Shown: positions 15,343-23,720 of the stretch, piece by piece | How positions within the stretch are numbered: position 1 is the stretch's first letter | Layout of the letters: every line of letters begins with the position of its first letter | NCBI GenBank assembly: GCA_040757355.1 | Contig: JBFLWY010000016.1 | Span: 1 to 60,463 of the forward strand | Source: DTYU01 sp040757355 | GTDB lineage: Bacteria > Bacillota > Desulfotomaculia > Desulfotomaculales > Ammonificaceae | Direction: 5' to 3' | DNA length: 60,463 nucleotides | Notes under the pieces: generated by a model | Database searches by the model: none | What the model saw: the letters and a program-made list of their open reading frames with translations, nothing else | Told to the model about the DNA's origin: nothing | Translations under genes and position numbers: made by a program

Positions 15343-16770
15343 TTACTTTAACCCATAAGCATTAATATGACGTATTAGCTGGTTTGCGTAATTAGGGTCT
15401 GTAGCATATCCTGCATTTTGAAGGCCTCTAGCCCAATTTGATAAATAGTTTTCATCTTTCTTCATACTAAATAGAGAAGAATATGTACTATTATCTCGAA
15501 GGAATTGAGAGTGGTCACTAACAGATTCTAAATAACTACCATAAGCCCTAAATTTTACATCAACTCTAATATCCTGTCCATTTATATGCTCCCAAGTATT
15601 AGATACAACATATGCTCCCCCTTTATTCAACCATCTCTTATCAGCTTTTATTCCAAACATATTATAACTGTATGTTCCGTTATTTTTGTCAGTAGGTATA
15701 CTTGAGCCAGCATTACTTTCTTGTATTGCCTGAGCCACGGTTATTGCAGCAGGAACACCACTCGTATCTTCATCAATCAATGCATAGAAATATATAGCGT
15801 TGACACGCTCTGCCTGAGTAGAGCCTTTAGCAATTTCTGGCCTTATTCCACTATTAAAAGCATTCTTTGCAAGTTGCTTCAAAGTTAGCCCAGAACCAGC
15901 ACATTCTTTCATCTTTACAAGGGTAGTTGCATCCAATTCGCCAGTCTGAGGTAAACCCATCATTTGCTGGAATAGTTTTGTCGATGCTTTAGACATATTA
16001 CCCCACTTTGCATCTACACCATTGCCATTTGGACCAGATGTTCCTATTGGGAAACCCATTACTGTTAAATACCCCTGTCCCTGTATTACTGTTTGATTAC
16101 CGCTTACACCTCTAATTGCGTCATCAAGCGATAAAGGATTACCCGTCCCCTGAATAGCAGTACCCCCGCCTACAGGCGGCGTCGTACCCGTCCCTGGAGG
16201 TGTGGCAACCGCACCCGTGTCGCCTCCAGCCGGCCCAGAAGGTGATGGCGGCGGTGTTGGACCCGGAGCCGTCGGACCAGGGGGCCTTAGCCCCGGAACA
16301 ACGGCATTAAGGATTCCGGCTCCTACAGCAGGCAGCGAAAAGATGCCAATCGCGGGAAATGCCAGACCCACCGTACCCAACAGGCCCAGTTTATTGATAT
16401 CATCAATTTTTTGCCAAGAAAAGCTATTAGTTTTTCCAAAAGGACTCTGCACCCATTCCCGGATAGCTGCAACGAAAGCCGTCCCGGTCTGTCCCACCAC
16501 ACCTTCGCCCTGGCGGTCGGCATCTTCGAATGCCTGAGCCTTATAAATTAGAAACCGTGCCATGGCTTCGGCGCATTGAGCTGTACTCCGAGCCAGGCTA
16601 CGGGCGTTATACCATTGATTCTCAACGCCGGCCCTGCTCCGCACCTCCCAGTCAAGCCCGGCCATGACTCTGCTCAACCGTGCTTCTATAGCCTGCACGT
16701 CACCGGCAACCCGCTGAAGCTGGGAGCTAAGCATCTTCAATAATTGCGGTTTAACGATAATGCGACTCAT
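15343..16770 (-). CDS. Type VII secreted effector: WXG-like N-terminus with GH73 glucosaminidase
   Basis: 475 residues. Residues 1-100 form two helices around LDWEVRS, similar to WXG100/LXG targeting domains. A hydrophobic Gly/Ala/Pro stretch and a Pro-Gly-Thr linker (about 165-235) follow. A short peptidoglycan-binding-like module (KWGNMSKASTKLFQQMMGL) covers about residues 255-310. The last ~150 residues are an N-acetylglucosaminidase (GH73/LytF type): the catalytic Glu is in QESNAG near residue 350, followed by NMFGIKA and YADDPNYAxQ-like YATDPNYANQL. It should cut glycan strands of the cell wall. I chose ATG 16770 with AGGAG nine bases upstream; it gives MSRIIVKPQLLKM, matching MPRILVKPDALRM of the second effector. 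158 bp of its 5' part are identical to that gene. Confidence 0.85.
   Translation of the reverse strand: MSRIIVKPQLLKMLSSQLQRVAGDVQAIEARLSRVMAGLDWEVRSRAGVENQWYNARSLARSTAQCAEAMARFLIYKAQAFEDADRQGEGVVGQTGTAFVAAIREWVQSPFGKTNSFSWQKIDDINKLGLLGTVGLAFPAIGIFSLPAVGAGILNAVVPGLRPPGPTAPGPTPPPSPSGPAGGDTGAVATPPGTGTTPPVGGGTAIQGTGNPLSLDDAIRGVSGNQTVIQGQGYLTVMGFPIGTSGPNGNGVDAKWGNMSKASTKLFQQMMGLPQTGELDATTLVKMKECAGSGLTLKQLAKNAFNSGIRPEIAKGSTQAERVNAIYFYALIDEDTSGVPAAITVAQAIQESNAGSSIPTDKNNGTYSYNMFGIKADKRWLNKGGAYVVSNTWEHINGQDIRVDVKFRAYGSYLESVSDHSQFLRDNSTYSSLFSMKKDENYLSNWARGLQNAGYATDPNYANQLIRHINAYGLK
16508..16665. repeat. 158-bp exact direct repeat, copy 1 (5' part of glucosaminidase effector)
   Basis: Identical at every base to 18808-18965. 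It covers the codons of the WEVRS to DRQG region of the targeting domain. Flanking codons are diverged, so the identity reflects recent recombination or gene conversion between effector genes. Confidence 0.95.
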
Positions 16771-16926
16771 ACCGCAACACTCCTGGATATTACTAAAAAT
16801 TACCATAGGGGGATTACTATCCACTCCACGAATAGTCATGGACGCCATAAGTCTCTAGAGGTTTACCGCTTGAGCAATAATAAGAACACACAGCTCAAGA
16901 AGAATAAACCCTAACCGGCACGAAAT

Positions 16927-17205
16927 CTATTTTTCAGTTTCTCTTTCACGTACTTTTTCTTCTAAGTATTTTTTAAACTCAAACTCCTCGGGATCCTGAA
17001 AACCAATGAAAAATATCCTTTCTATCTGTTCGTGGTCGAACAAAAAAGCACTATTTGGGTCGATATTGCCCTCTGGATAATAACACCCAACATAATCCCA
17101 TACCTTTTCCGTTCCAATTTGAAGCTGCAATCTTCCGTAAACCATAAGTCTTTTTTTCCCTTGCTTTAGCAAAACGACCGAACCGATGGGCAGTAATTCT
17201 TTCAT
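16927..17205 (-). CDS. DUF4176 family protein
   Basis: 92 residues from ATG 17205, which has GGGGAGGA seven bases upstream (a TTG six bases earlier is unlikely). The pattern LPIGSVVLLKQGKKRLMVYGR, then YVGCYYPEGN and a C-terminal DHEQIERIFFIGFQDPEE, is that of DUF4176. This family is almost always encoded inside Firmicutes type VII (LXG toxin) loci, and its role is unknown. It sits between the glycine-zipper effector with its membrane partner and the glucosaminidase effector, supporting the reading of this stretch as effector cargo. Confidence 0.85.
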   Translation of the reverse strand: MKELLPIGSVVLLKQGKKRLMVYGRLQLQIGTEKVWDYVGCYYPEGNIDPNSAFLFDHEQIERIFFIGFQDPEEFEFKKYLEEKVRERETEK

Positions 17206-17241
17206 TGTCAATCCTCCCCATGTTTTTACCTCAACATTTGC

Positions 17242-17907
17242 TTAACTCTTCCACTGGTAACTACCTTTTTCTCTTTCAAATTCCGAAATCACATAGTATC
17301 TGTGTATATGAAAGCTTAAAAAACTCATGGCAAATGCCATGAGCAATGATACTATACAAAGGCCAATATGATCGTGTCCCTCTGTAAGCTCCTTTAGCAA
17401 TCTTCCGCCGATCAGACCTAAAAATGCAGCGTTCGCAGCAATGCAGTAACCCTGTCTTCTGCGGTTCTTATACATTTCTCCGGACTTCATTTTACCAATA
17501 ACATAAAAAAGCCAAGTTACCCCGACTGTAAGGTATAAAATTACTGTAATAATTACCCAAAGAAATGATAATTGAAGCAGTTTTAAGGCTGCCGTACAGA
17601 ATATAAAAAGATGAGTCACCGAAAGATAAACTCCAAATATTCCCACAAAAAGCACATATACTTTCTGCCTTTTTGCCGGATTTAAGAAGATTATAAAGGC
17701 CCATAAATCAAAAAGTGCCGTTAAAATTAAAGGAACGATTATTGTTGGAGAAGTAAACGAATGTTTTAAGTAAGAAACTTCAACAACTACTATCACTCCA
17801 AAACCAAATACATTGAGCAACATCAACCAAATCCATAACATAAATCTTATGTCTTTAGGTGAATCAAGTTGCAAATAGGGTTCTATATCGGAGTAGTTAT
17901 AACTCAC
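17242..17907 (-). CDS. Polytopic membrane protein, candidate immunity partner of the glycine-zipper effector
   Basis: About 220 residues with six hydrophobic spans (for example LWIWLMLLNVFGFGVIVVV, IIVPLILTALFDLWAFIIFL, AALKLLQLSFLWVIITVIL) and a charged C-terminus. GTG 17907 has AGAGGTGAT eight bases upstream; GTG 17916 is an alternative. No family recognised. It is encoded directly after an effector with a membrane-active-looking tail, the usual place of an immunity gene, and immunity proteins to membrane-depolarising effectors are commonly polytopic. The role is inferred from position only. Confidence 0.65.
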   Translation of the reverse strand: MSYNYSDIEPYLQLDSPKDIRFMLWIWLMLLNVFGFGVIVVVEVSYLKHSFTSPTIIVPLILTALFDLWAFIIFLNPAKRQKVYVLFVGIFGVYLSVTHLFIFCTAALKLLQLSFLWVIITVILYLTVGVTWLFYVIGKMKSGEMYKNRRRQGYCIAANAAFLGLIGGRLLKELTEGHDHIGLCIVSLLMAFAMSFLSFHIHRYYVISEFEREKGSYQWKS

Positions 17908-17942
17908 CTTAATCACCTCTACCCGCCCAATAGTTCAAAGAC

Positions 17943-19070
17943 TTATTCGAACAGTGGGGTTAGCCCTCCCGCTACCCAGTCTTTGAAACCGGTTTTCTTC
18001 ATCAACCACTCATCCCATACCCATGAAACACCTGCACCTACTGCCGCTCCTGCAACTGTGCCTACTATTGGAACTGGAACGAACGTACCTATTGCTGCCC
18101 CAACTGCCGCGCCTGCTGCTGTGCTTGCAACTACACCTGCAGTACTAACGGCGACATCGGTTACCACAGTAGCAGCAATCTTGGAACTGCTTGCTCCCTC
18201 TGCCTGCAACCTGAAATAATCTTCTGCAGTTGTAGACACAACTTCTGCAACCCCGAAGACAATATTCGATTTTGATTTAAATGCCTCCCTTAAAGCTGTT
18301 GGCACATGAACATGTTTCCAGACCTGAGGATACTTGTAAGCATTCTTGATAGTGTATTTAGTACCCTTTATGCCATCCTCTAATGCACTTTTAGAAAAAG
18401 ACCCTCTAATATAAGCGTTACCTCCAATTTTTTTTGCCCAAAAATTTCTCTTTACCCAAAACCCATCTTTGACGTATTTATATATAGCAGTTCCCACCTC
18501 ACAGATCCCTGAGGGATTAAAAAACCAAATTCGATTAACTCTGTCCAACGCAGCCCCAAGGGATGCAGATACGGACCTCGGGATCAAAGGTGCAACGGCT
18601 CCCAGAGTCCCTACTGCTGCGAAGGGAAAGACAAAAGGGGTAAAAAGGATTTCCGATAAACTTTGCGATAGCCTAAGTAAGGAACCCAGCCGGAACAAAT
18701 CGTCAACTATTTCCAAGGGAAAACCAATTACCTTTCCAAACGGCGTCTGTAACCATTCCTGCACCATCGCCGCAAAACCACCAGCCGCACATTGCACCCC
18801 TCCTGCACCCTGGCGGTCGGCATCTTCGAATGCCTGAGCCTTATAAATTAGAAACCGTGCCATGGCTTCGGCGCATTGAGCTGTACTCCGAGCCAGGCTA
18901 CGGGCGTTATACCATTGATTCTCAACGCCGGCCCTGCTCCGCACCTCCCAGTCAAGCCCGGCCATAACACTGCTTAACCGTAGCTCTACAGCCTGCACCT
19001 CGCCAGCAACCTGTTGCAACTGGGAGCCGAGCATCCGCAAAGCGTCCGGTTTTACCAGGATACGCGGCAC
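17943..19070 (-). CDS. Type VII effector with WXG-like N-terminus and glycine-zipper C-terminus
   Basis: 375 residues. Residues 1-100 match the N-terminal targeting domain of the glucosaminidase effector, including LDWEVRSRAG. The middle (about 100-280) has no recognisable family. The C-terminal ~90 residues hold a long Ala/Gly/Val repeat (GAAVGAAIGTFVP, then GTVAGAAVGAGV), a glycine-zipper pattern seen in membrane-inserting toxins and in the C-terminal parts of LXG proteins. It may depolarise or permeabilise target membranes (inference). GTG 19070 is chosen because GGGAGG lies eight bases ahead and because it aligns with the paralogue start. It is the first gene after the EssC translocase. 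Confidence 0.75.
   Translation of the reverse strand: MPRILVKPDALRMLGSQLQQVAGEVQAVELRLSSVMAGLDWEVRSRAGVENQWYNARSLARSTAQCAEAMARFLIYKAQAFEDADRQGAGGVQCAAGGFAAMVQEWLQTPFGKVIGFPLEIVDDLFRLGSLLRLSQSLSEILFTPFVFPFAAVGTLGAVAPLIPRSVSASLGAALDRVNRIWFFNPSGICEVGTAIYKYVKDGFWVKRNFWAKKIGGNAYIRGSFSKSALEDGIKGTKYTIKNAYKYPQVWKHVHVPTALREAFKSKSNIVFGVAEVVSTTAEDYFRLQAEGASSSKIAATVVTDVAVSTAGVVASTAAGAAVGAAIGTFVPVPIVGTVAGAAVGAGVSWVWDEWLMKKTGFKDWVAGGLTPLFE
18808..18965. repeat. 158-bp exact direct repeat, copy 2 (5' part of glycine-zipper effector)
   Basis: Second copy of the exact repeat at 16508-16665, in the same orientation 2.3 kb away. Recombination between them would delete the DUF4176 and membrane-protein genes and join the first effector's N-terminus to the other's C-terminus. 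Confidence 0.95.
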
Positions 19071-19108
19071 AACATACACCTCCCTGAAACAGCTAACCCC
19101 AAAGATTC

Positions 19109-22100
19109 CTATACCTGCACCCGCCCCTGAATCCTCTCTATCCAGTGTGTCAGAATCATGTCATCGCTTTGAACGGTTGCAGCCTGAAACTCTACGTAGC
19201 GCCCGCGGCGGGTATAATAACCCCGCCCCGGGGGCAGAGGTTTTCCCGCCTCCCCTACCGGAAGCCGCAGGTTGAACAATTGCAGGTCGCTATGATCGCT
19301 GCTCCCTAATAAGAAACCGGTTTGCAGCTCCTTGAGCGCTTTGATCCATCCGTCCCAAGCCGAATTTAAATCGGTCGAAGTGGCGGCTACCAGCACATAA
19401 ACCCCCATTCCCCGTTCCCGCCTGACGATTTGCTCTAACTGGTCTTTAGACATGGGGTCGGCCTGTTTGCTCACGGCATCAAAATCATCCATGGCGATTA
19501 CAACCGCTGGATGGTGAGAAAGGAATTCCCTATCGGAAAACAAACCCATGGAAGCACGCCTTGCTTCGTCCATTGCCTGCCGCCGCTCACGCAGCAGACA
19601 GGTTATTTCATTGAGCATCTCGCCTAACTGATTTTCGTTTTCGATATACGCCTTAACCTGGGGTAACCGCTGCAGGTTAAACAGGCTGGTTTGGTTGAAA
19701 TCGATGAGATAGAGATAGAGATGTTCAGGACAATAACACTCAGCAAGAGCCAGAAGCCAGGTTTGCAGGAAGCTTGACTTACCGCTCTGCACCGGGCCTG
19801 TGATCAAGAAATGGGGACCATCACGGAGATCAACCTTCACCGGTTCCAGTTCTTTTACTTCCAGCCCAACCGGCACAACTAATGAACCGTCGGAAGGCAA
19901 AACAGGCCATCCTTCCGCCGGCGGTAATAGTTTGGATAGCAAGACTATGTCGGGTAAAGTCGGAATCGGCTTGGCGCAAGGCCCGTCCCAGGCATCTTGC
20001 ATCTGCTTCATAAGGACCTTGAGAGCGGTAGTACGGGATACTTCATTATCCCCGGGAGCTGGCAGCGCCGTCTGAAACTCCAACGGTGGGTTCCCTTTTA
20101 CCAATCCCCGGCCGGATACCGGTGCCGGTTCCAGCCCGTACGTACGCCCCACAGCAACGCTGTATTCGCCCCGGTCGGCAAGCTGCAGCGCTGCCGCGAG
20201 AGTAATATTCCCGCTGGTCTTCATCCGGACAGCGGAAGGGCTGTTGGCAGTAATTACAAAGTGAATACCCAGATTGCCCCCCTCGCGAAGCAGTTGCGCC
20301 AGGTAATCTTCCGCGTCGGGGTAAGCATTTATGAAACCGGTATAGTTGTCCAAGACGACAACAATAGCCGGTAACTGCTCGGTACTCGTTGCCCGGTACG
20401 CCGGAAGCGTGCTTACTCCGGTTTCGGAGAAACGTTCCTTGCGAGACTCCATCTCCCGCAGGAGAAAACGCAGCAGCCGGTTTAATCGTTCCTCCTCGTC
20501 GGCCAGAATGACATCGCCTACATGGGGCAACTGGGCAAAAAGGTTAAGCATTCGGCCGCCAAAGTCCATCAGATAAAGGTGAACGTCTGCGGGCGAATGA
20601 TTAAGAACAAGTGAAGCGATCAGAGTCTGCAATAACGTGGTTTTGCCGGAGCCGGGAGCGCCATATACCGCCAGGTGCCCTTCCTTGCCCAGGTTAAAGG
20701 ATAAAGACCCCTGGAACTGCTGCGCAGGGTTATCAACTATTCCAACAATTGGTTCAATCCAGGTAGTGCCCGGCTTCCAAATCCTCCCGTCCCAACCCTG
20801 TCCTGCCGCGTCTTGTAAATCCCAAAGATTTATTTCTTCCGGCAGAGGAGGTAACCAGGGGCCAGGCAACCGGCGCAAACCCTCCCGTTCCGCCACATCC
20901 TTTAGATACCCGACTAAAGCCTGCAACTGGGTGCTGGCTGCATTAGGCTTAGCTCGTTGGGAAAGAGATAGAGAGCGGCGGGTGCCATTTAAAGTGACTT
21001 CTGTTATTTCGTTGGGGTCTTGGGCCACAAAACCTTCCGGATAGTATAAAGCCCCGCTAAACGCAGCCTGAAACAATTCAAAAATCTCATTATTCCCGAC
21101 CTGGAAGAAAGCACGTCCGGGTTGGATAAGGCTCGCCGCATCAGGACGTTTAAGCACTTCCTGACTATCCTCCGGTCGCTCTACCCTTAGACATAACCGG
21201 AAGCGGGCGTTACTCCAAACCTGTTCATCAACAACACCGGCCGGCTTCTGTGTCGCAAGAATAAGGTGAACCCCTAAACTGCGTCCCACCCGTACCGCAC
21301 TGATCAATTCACGGATAAAATCCGGCTGCTCCATCTTAAGTTCGGCAAACTCATCAACCACAATCACTAAGTGGGGTAATGGCTCCGTTACGCGACCCTG
21401 CCGCCAGAGTCTCTGGTAATCATCGATGTGGTTAACTTCGGCCTGAGCCAGGAGTGCCTGCCGGCGCAGCATTTCACCCTTGAGGGCAACTAACGCCCGT
21501 GTCGCCAGGTTCCCGTGGAGGTTGGTAAGGGTTCCCACTAAATGCGGCAGATCGGCAAACAGGTTGGCCATGCCGCCGCCTTTATAATCCACCAGCACAA
21601 ACGCCACATCGTAAGGGTGAAAATTCACAGCCATAGACGCAACTATTGACTGAAGCAACTCGCTTTTGCCGGAACCCGTGGTTCCTGCTACCAAACCGTG
21701 GGGACCGTGACCCCGCTCATGAAGGTTTAAGAATAACTTTTCGCCTCCTGCCCGGAGGCCGATGGGTACGGCCAAAGAACGGTAGGGTTGAGCGGAACGC
21801 CACCGGTGGGCAGCGTCGATTTCTTCCATTCGATGAACGTCAAAAAGACTAAATAAAGGAACAATGCCAGGAATCTCAGTCGAAGCAGCCATCTGCTTCA
21901 GGCGGAGGGGAGCCAGTGTTCGGGCCAGCCGGTCCGCCTTTTTCACCGGAGTCTGATCAGGGACAAAGGTTGCTTGAACCATGGTAGGAGCAGTCTGCGT
22001 CAATTGCCCGGTCTTCTTTCGAACATCAACAATGGCCTCACACTCTTTCGGTAAGGCTCCTATATGTTCGGCCATGACAACAGTAAACGCACCCAATGCC

Positions 22101-23131
22101 CGACCCTCAGATAACAAAAGCGGAAGGGCGGCTTCTTTCTCGACCAGGCTTTGATCTGCCAAAAAGATAACTATACATGGCAATGGCGGCAATGTATTGG
22201 TAGTATTCAGTAATGACCGTTGCAGTTTTCGACGGTTGAGTTCATCGTTTAACCCGGTCATAAGGGTATGGGCATCATTCTTCTCTTTAGCAAGGAAACG
22301 TCGTGTGCGGTCTTCTGTCCAGGTATGGGGCAACCAGCGCATCCATTCCCACTCTTCCGATTCGTGTGCAGGGAAAACCGTAGCTATCTTGACCTCATCC
22401 GGTGAATGGTGCGTGGCGATCTGCAAAATCATATTGCGGGCGGTGTTTATAATAACCGCGCGCGGTCCGATCAATCCAGCAACGCCAGCATCGCGGAGGG
22501 GAAGGCAAATGGGCGCTTCAGTAATACTGCTGAAATCAGCACTCAATTGATGCGCGGCTTCCAGTAACGGATCCGGCTCAAGAGCTGTGTCCTTCCGCGG
22601 AGTCTTTACCTTAACGGAAAACGGTAATGACCCGGTACCCAACCGGAGTGATAAGAAGTCCGCGTCTTTGGGAGCCCGCTCCCATAAGTTGCGCCCTCGT
22701 GTTATCGCTCTATCCAAACAACCGTCGGGATCGGGGTGAACCCGCAGCAGAGCGGTCTTTTGCTGTTCCCGCATCTGTTCCAGTTCCCGCTTGCGGGTAT
22801 CAAGTAAGTTCCGGTACTTTTCTTCCCGGGAAGAAACCGCCCGGCGGTAAGTCTTTTTCTGTGAATAGTAACTATAAAAACTCACCAGGTAAGTAGCCAT
22901 CATCATCGGCAAGGAAAAACCAATGTAAAGCCAGAACTGGCTGTTCCCCGAAATGCTGAAATAGCCCATAACACCAAAACCAAGAAGGGTGGCAACCATC
23001 GGTAGAAGTATAGAAAAAAGAGACATGGAAGCCGGTGTTGGCGCCGGTGGTGGTGCGGATATTTCCACTTCTCCACCAGGTATTTCAGGATAAAGGCGTG
23101 GTGCCCGTTGAAAGAAGGGCGGACCGCTCAT
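19109..23131 (-). CDS. essC: EssC/EccC-type FtsK/SpoIIIE translocase of a type VII secretion system
   Basis: 1340 residues. Two N-terminal spans (about residues 36-85; LFSILLPMVATLLGFGV and FWLYIGFSLPMMMATYLV) lead to a charged helix and three ATPase modules. Module 1 has Walker A GTTGSGKSELLQ (about 485) and Walker B LVIVVDEFAEL (about 590). Module 2 has GAPGSGKTTLLQ (about 827) and VVVLDNY. Module 3 has GPVQSGKSSFLQ (about 1115) and VIAMDDFDAV. The first module keeps the full catalytic pair; the later two have altered Walker B motifs, which is common in EccC/EssC where they bind substrates. The N-terminal FHA domains of S. aureus/B. subtilis EssC are absent; here FHA domains are on separate proteins. 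It is the motor that exports WXG100 proteins. ATG with GGAGG upstream. A terminator separates it from the WXG100 gene. Confidence 0.95.
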   Translation of the reverse strand: MSGPPFFQRAPRLYPEIPGGEVEISAPPPAPTPASMSLFSILLPMVATLLGFGVMGYFSISGNSQFWLYIGFSLPMMMATYLVSFYSYYSQKKTYRRAVSSREEKYRNLLDTRKRELEQMREQQKTALLRVHPDPDGCLDRAITRGRNLWERAPKDADFLSLRLGTGSLPFSVKVKTPRKDTALEPDPLLEAAHQLSADFSSITEAPICLPLRDAGVAGLIGPRAVIINTARNMILQIATHHSPDEVKIATVFPAHESEEWEWMRWLPHTWTEDRTRRFLAKEKNDAHTLMTGLNDELNRRKLQRSLLNTTNTLPPLPCIVIFLADQSLVEKEAALPLLLSEGRALGAFTVVMAEHIGALPKECEAIVDVRKKTGQLTQTAPTMVQATFVPDQTPVKKADRLARTLAPLRLKQMAASTEIPGIVPLFSLFDVHRMEEIDAAHRWRSAQPYRSLAVPIGLRAGGEKLFLNLHERGHGPHGLVAGTTGSGKSELLQSIVASMAVNFHPYDVAFVLVDYKGGGMANLFADLPHLVGTLTNLHGNLATRALVALKGEMLRRQALLAQAEVNHIDDYQRLWRQGRVTEPLPHLVIVVDEFAELKMEQPDFIRELISAVRVGRSLGVHLILATQKPAGVVDEQVWSNARFRLCLRVERPEDSQEVLKRPDAASLIQPGRAFFQVGNNEIFELFQAAFSGALYYPEGFVAQDPNEITEVTLNGTRRSLSLSQRAKPNAASTQLQALVGYLKDVAEREGLRRLPGPWLPPLPEEINLWDLQDAAGQGWDGRIWKPGTTWIEPIVGIVDNPAQQFQGSLSFNLGKEGHLAVYGAPGSGKTTLLQTLIASLVLNHSPADVHLYLMDFGGRMLNLFAQLPHVGDVILADEEERLNRLLRFLLREMESRKERFSETGVSTLPAYRATSTEQLPAIVVVLDNYTGFINAYPDAEDYLAQLLREGGNLGIHFVITANSPSAVRMKTSGNITLAAALQLADRGEYSVAVGRTYGLEPAPVSGRGLVKGNPPLEFQTALPAPGDNEVSRTTALKVLMKQMQDAWDGPCAKPIPTLPDIVLLSKLLPPAEGWPVLPSDGSLVVPVGLEVKELEPVKVDLRDGPHFLITGPVQSGKSSFLQTWLLALAECYCPEHLYLYLIDFNQTSLFNLQRLPQVKAYIENENQLGEMLNEITCLLRERRQAMDEARRASMGLFSDREFLSHHPAVVIAMDDFDAVSKQADPMSKDQLEQIVRRERGMGVYVLVAATSTDLNSAWDGWIKALKELQTGFLLGSSDHSDLQLFNLRLPVGEAGKPLPPGRGYYTRRGRYVEFQAATVQSDDMILTHWIERIQGRVQV

Positions 23132-23178
23132 CCTTATTGCCTCCGATTCCTTTAGGTAAAATCCATCCTTAAGTTAAG

Positions 23179-23224
23179 AAAAACGGGATCGGGAGGGCCG
23201 GACGCCCGACCCTCCATCATCCCG
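23179..23224 (-). terminator. Rho-independent terminator between WXG100 gene and essC
   Basis: On the minus strand a long GC-rich hairpin (CGGGATgatGGAGGG...CCCTCCcgATCCCG) is followed immediately by TTTTTC. It lies 5 bp after the WXG100 stop codon. Partial read-through would give high WXG100 and lower EssC levels. Confidence 0.85.
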
Positions 23225-23229
23225 CGCAC

Positions 23230-23499
23230 CTAACTCCTATCAACGGTTTCAAATTTCTGGGCAATCGTATCCAGTTGCTGACCAATGCCATTAAGCAACT
23301 CAACAAACTGGCGCATAGTTGCCTGCCATTGAGTAAACTCCTGATAAAAACGTTCTTTGGTTAAACCTGCCCATTCAGGCTGAAGGCTATTAACCTGGTT
23401 TTGTAGCCGGGTAACCATTTCCTGGCTCTGCTGGCTGGCCTGTTTAAACTGCGCTGAAACCTGCCTTACTTGTTCAGGAGTAATTTTGATTTGTACCAT
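23230..23499 (-). CDS. WXG100 protein (ESAT-6 / EsxA-like secreted substrate)
   Basis: 89 residues from ATG 23499, nine bases after GGAGG; a longer frame to 23568 has no site. Two amphipathic helices flank PEWAGLTKERF, the W-x-G turn of the family at residues 43-45. A Gln-rich first helix and the length are typical of EsxA/YukE. A C-terminal Y-x-x-x-D/E export signal is not obvious (FETVDRS at the end), so export might need a partner. It is the only WXG100-size protein in the locus and is presumably a homodimeric substrate and co-activator of EssC. It precedes essC, with a terminator between. Confidence 0.92.
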   Translation of the reverse strand: MVQIKITPEQVRQVSAQFKQASQQSQEMVTRLQNQVNSLQPEWAGLTKERFYQEFTQWQATMRQFVELLNGIGQQLDTIAQKFETVDRS

Positions 23500-23720
23500 A
23501 ACGGACATCCTCCAAACTATCGAATTCGTTAAGAAAGCTGGAACAAAACTCAGATTAACGGCACACAATTTAGGGTAAAATTATTCTACAGTTTCAGCCG
23601 CCCCCCTTCCCCGAAATTTGGATAGAACCGGTAAGGTTAAAAAAATCATATTAAGATTTCTGCCAGCTAACAATGAAATTACAATGATATTTTTATGTTA
23701 AAACCCTGACAGTCTAAATA

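Noticed and set aside
16860..16925. Possible terminator after the glucosaminidase effector start region
   Set aside because: aggttta/taaacc and cttgag/ctcaag can pair, but the stem is interrupted and has no T-tract.
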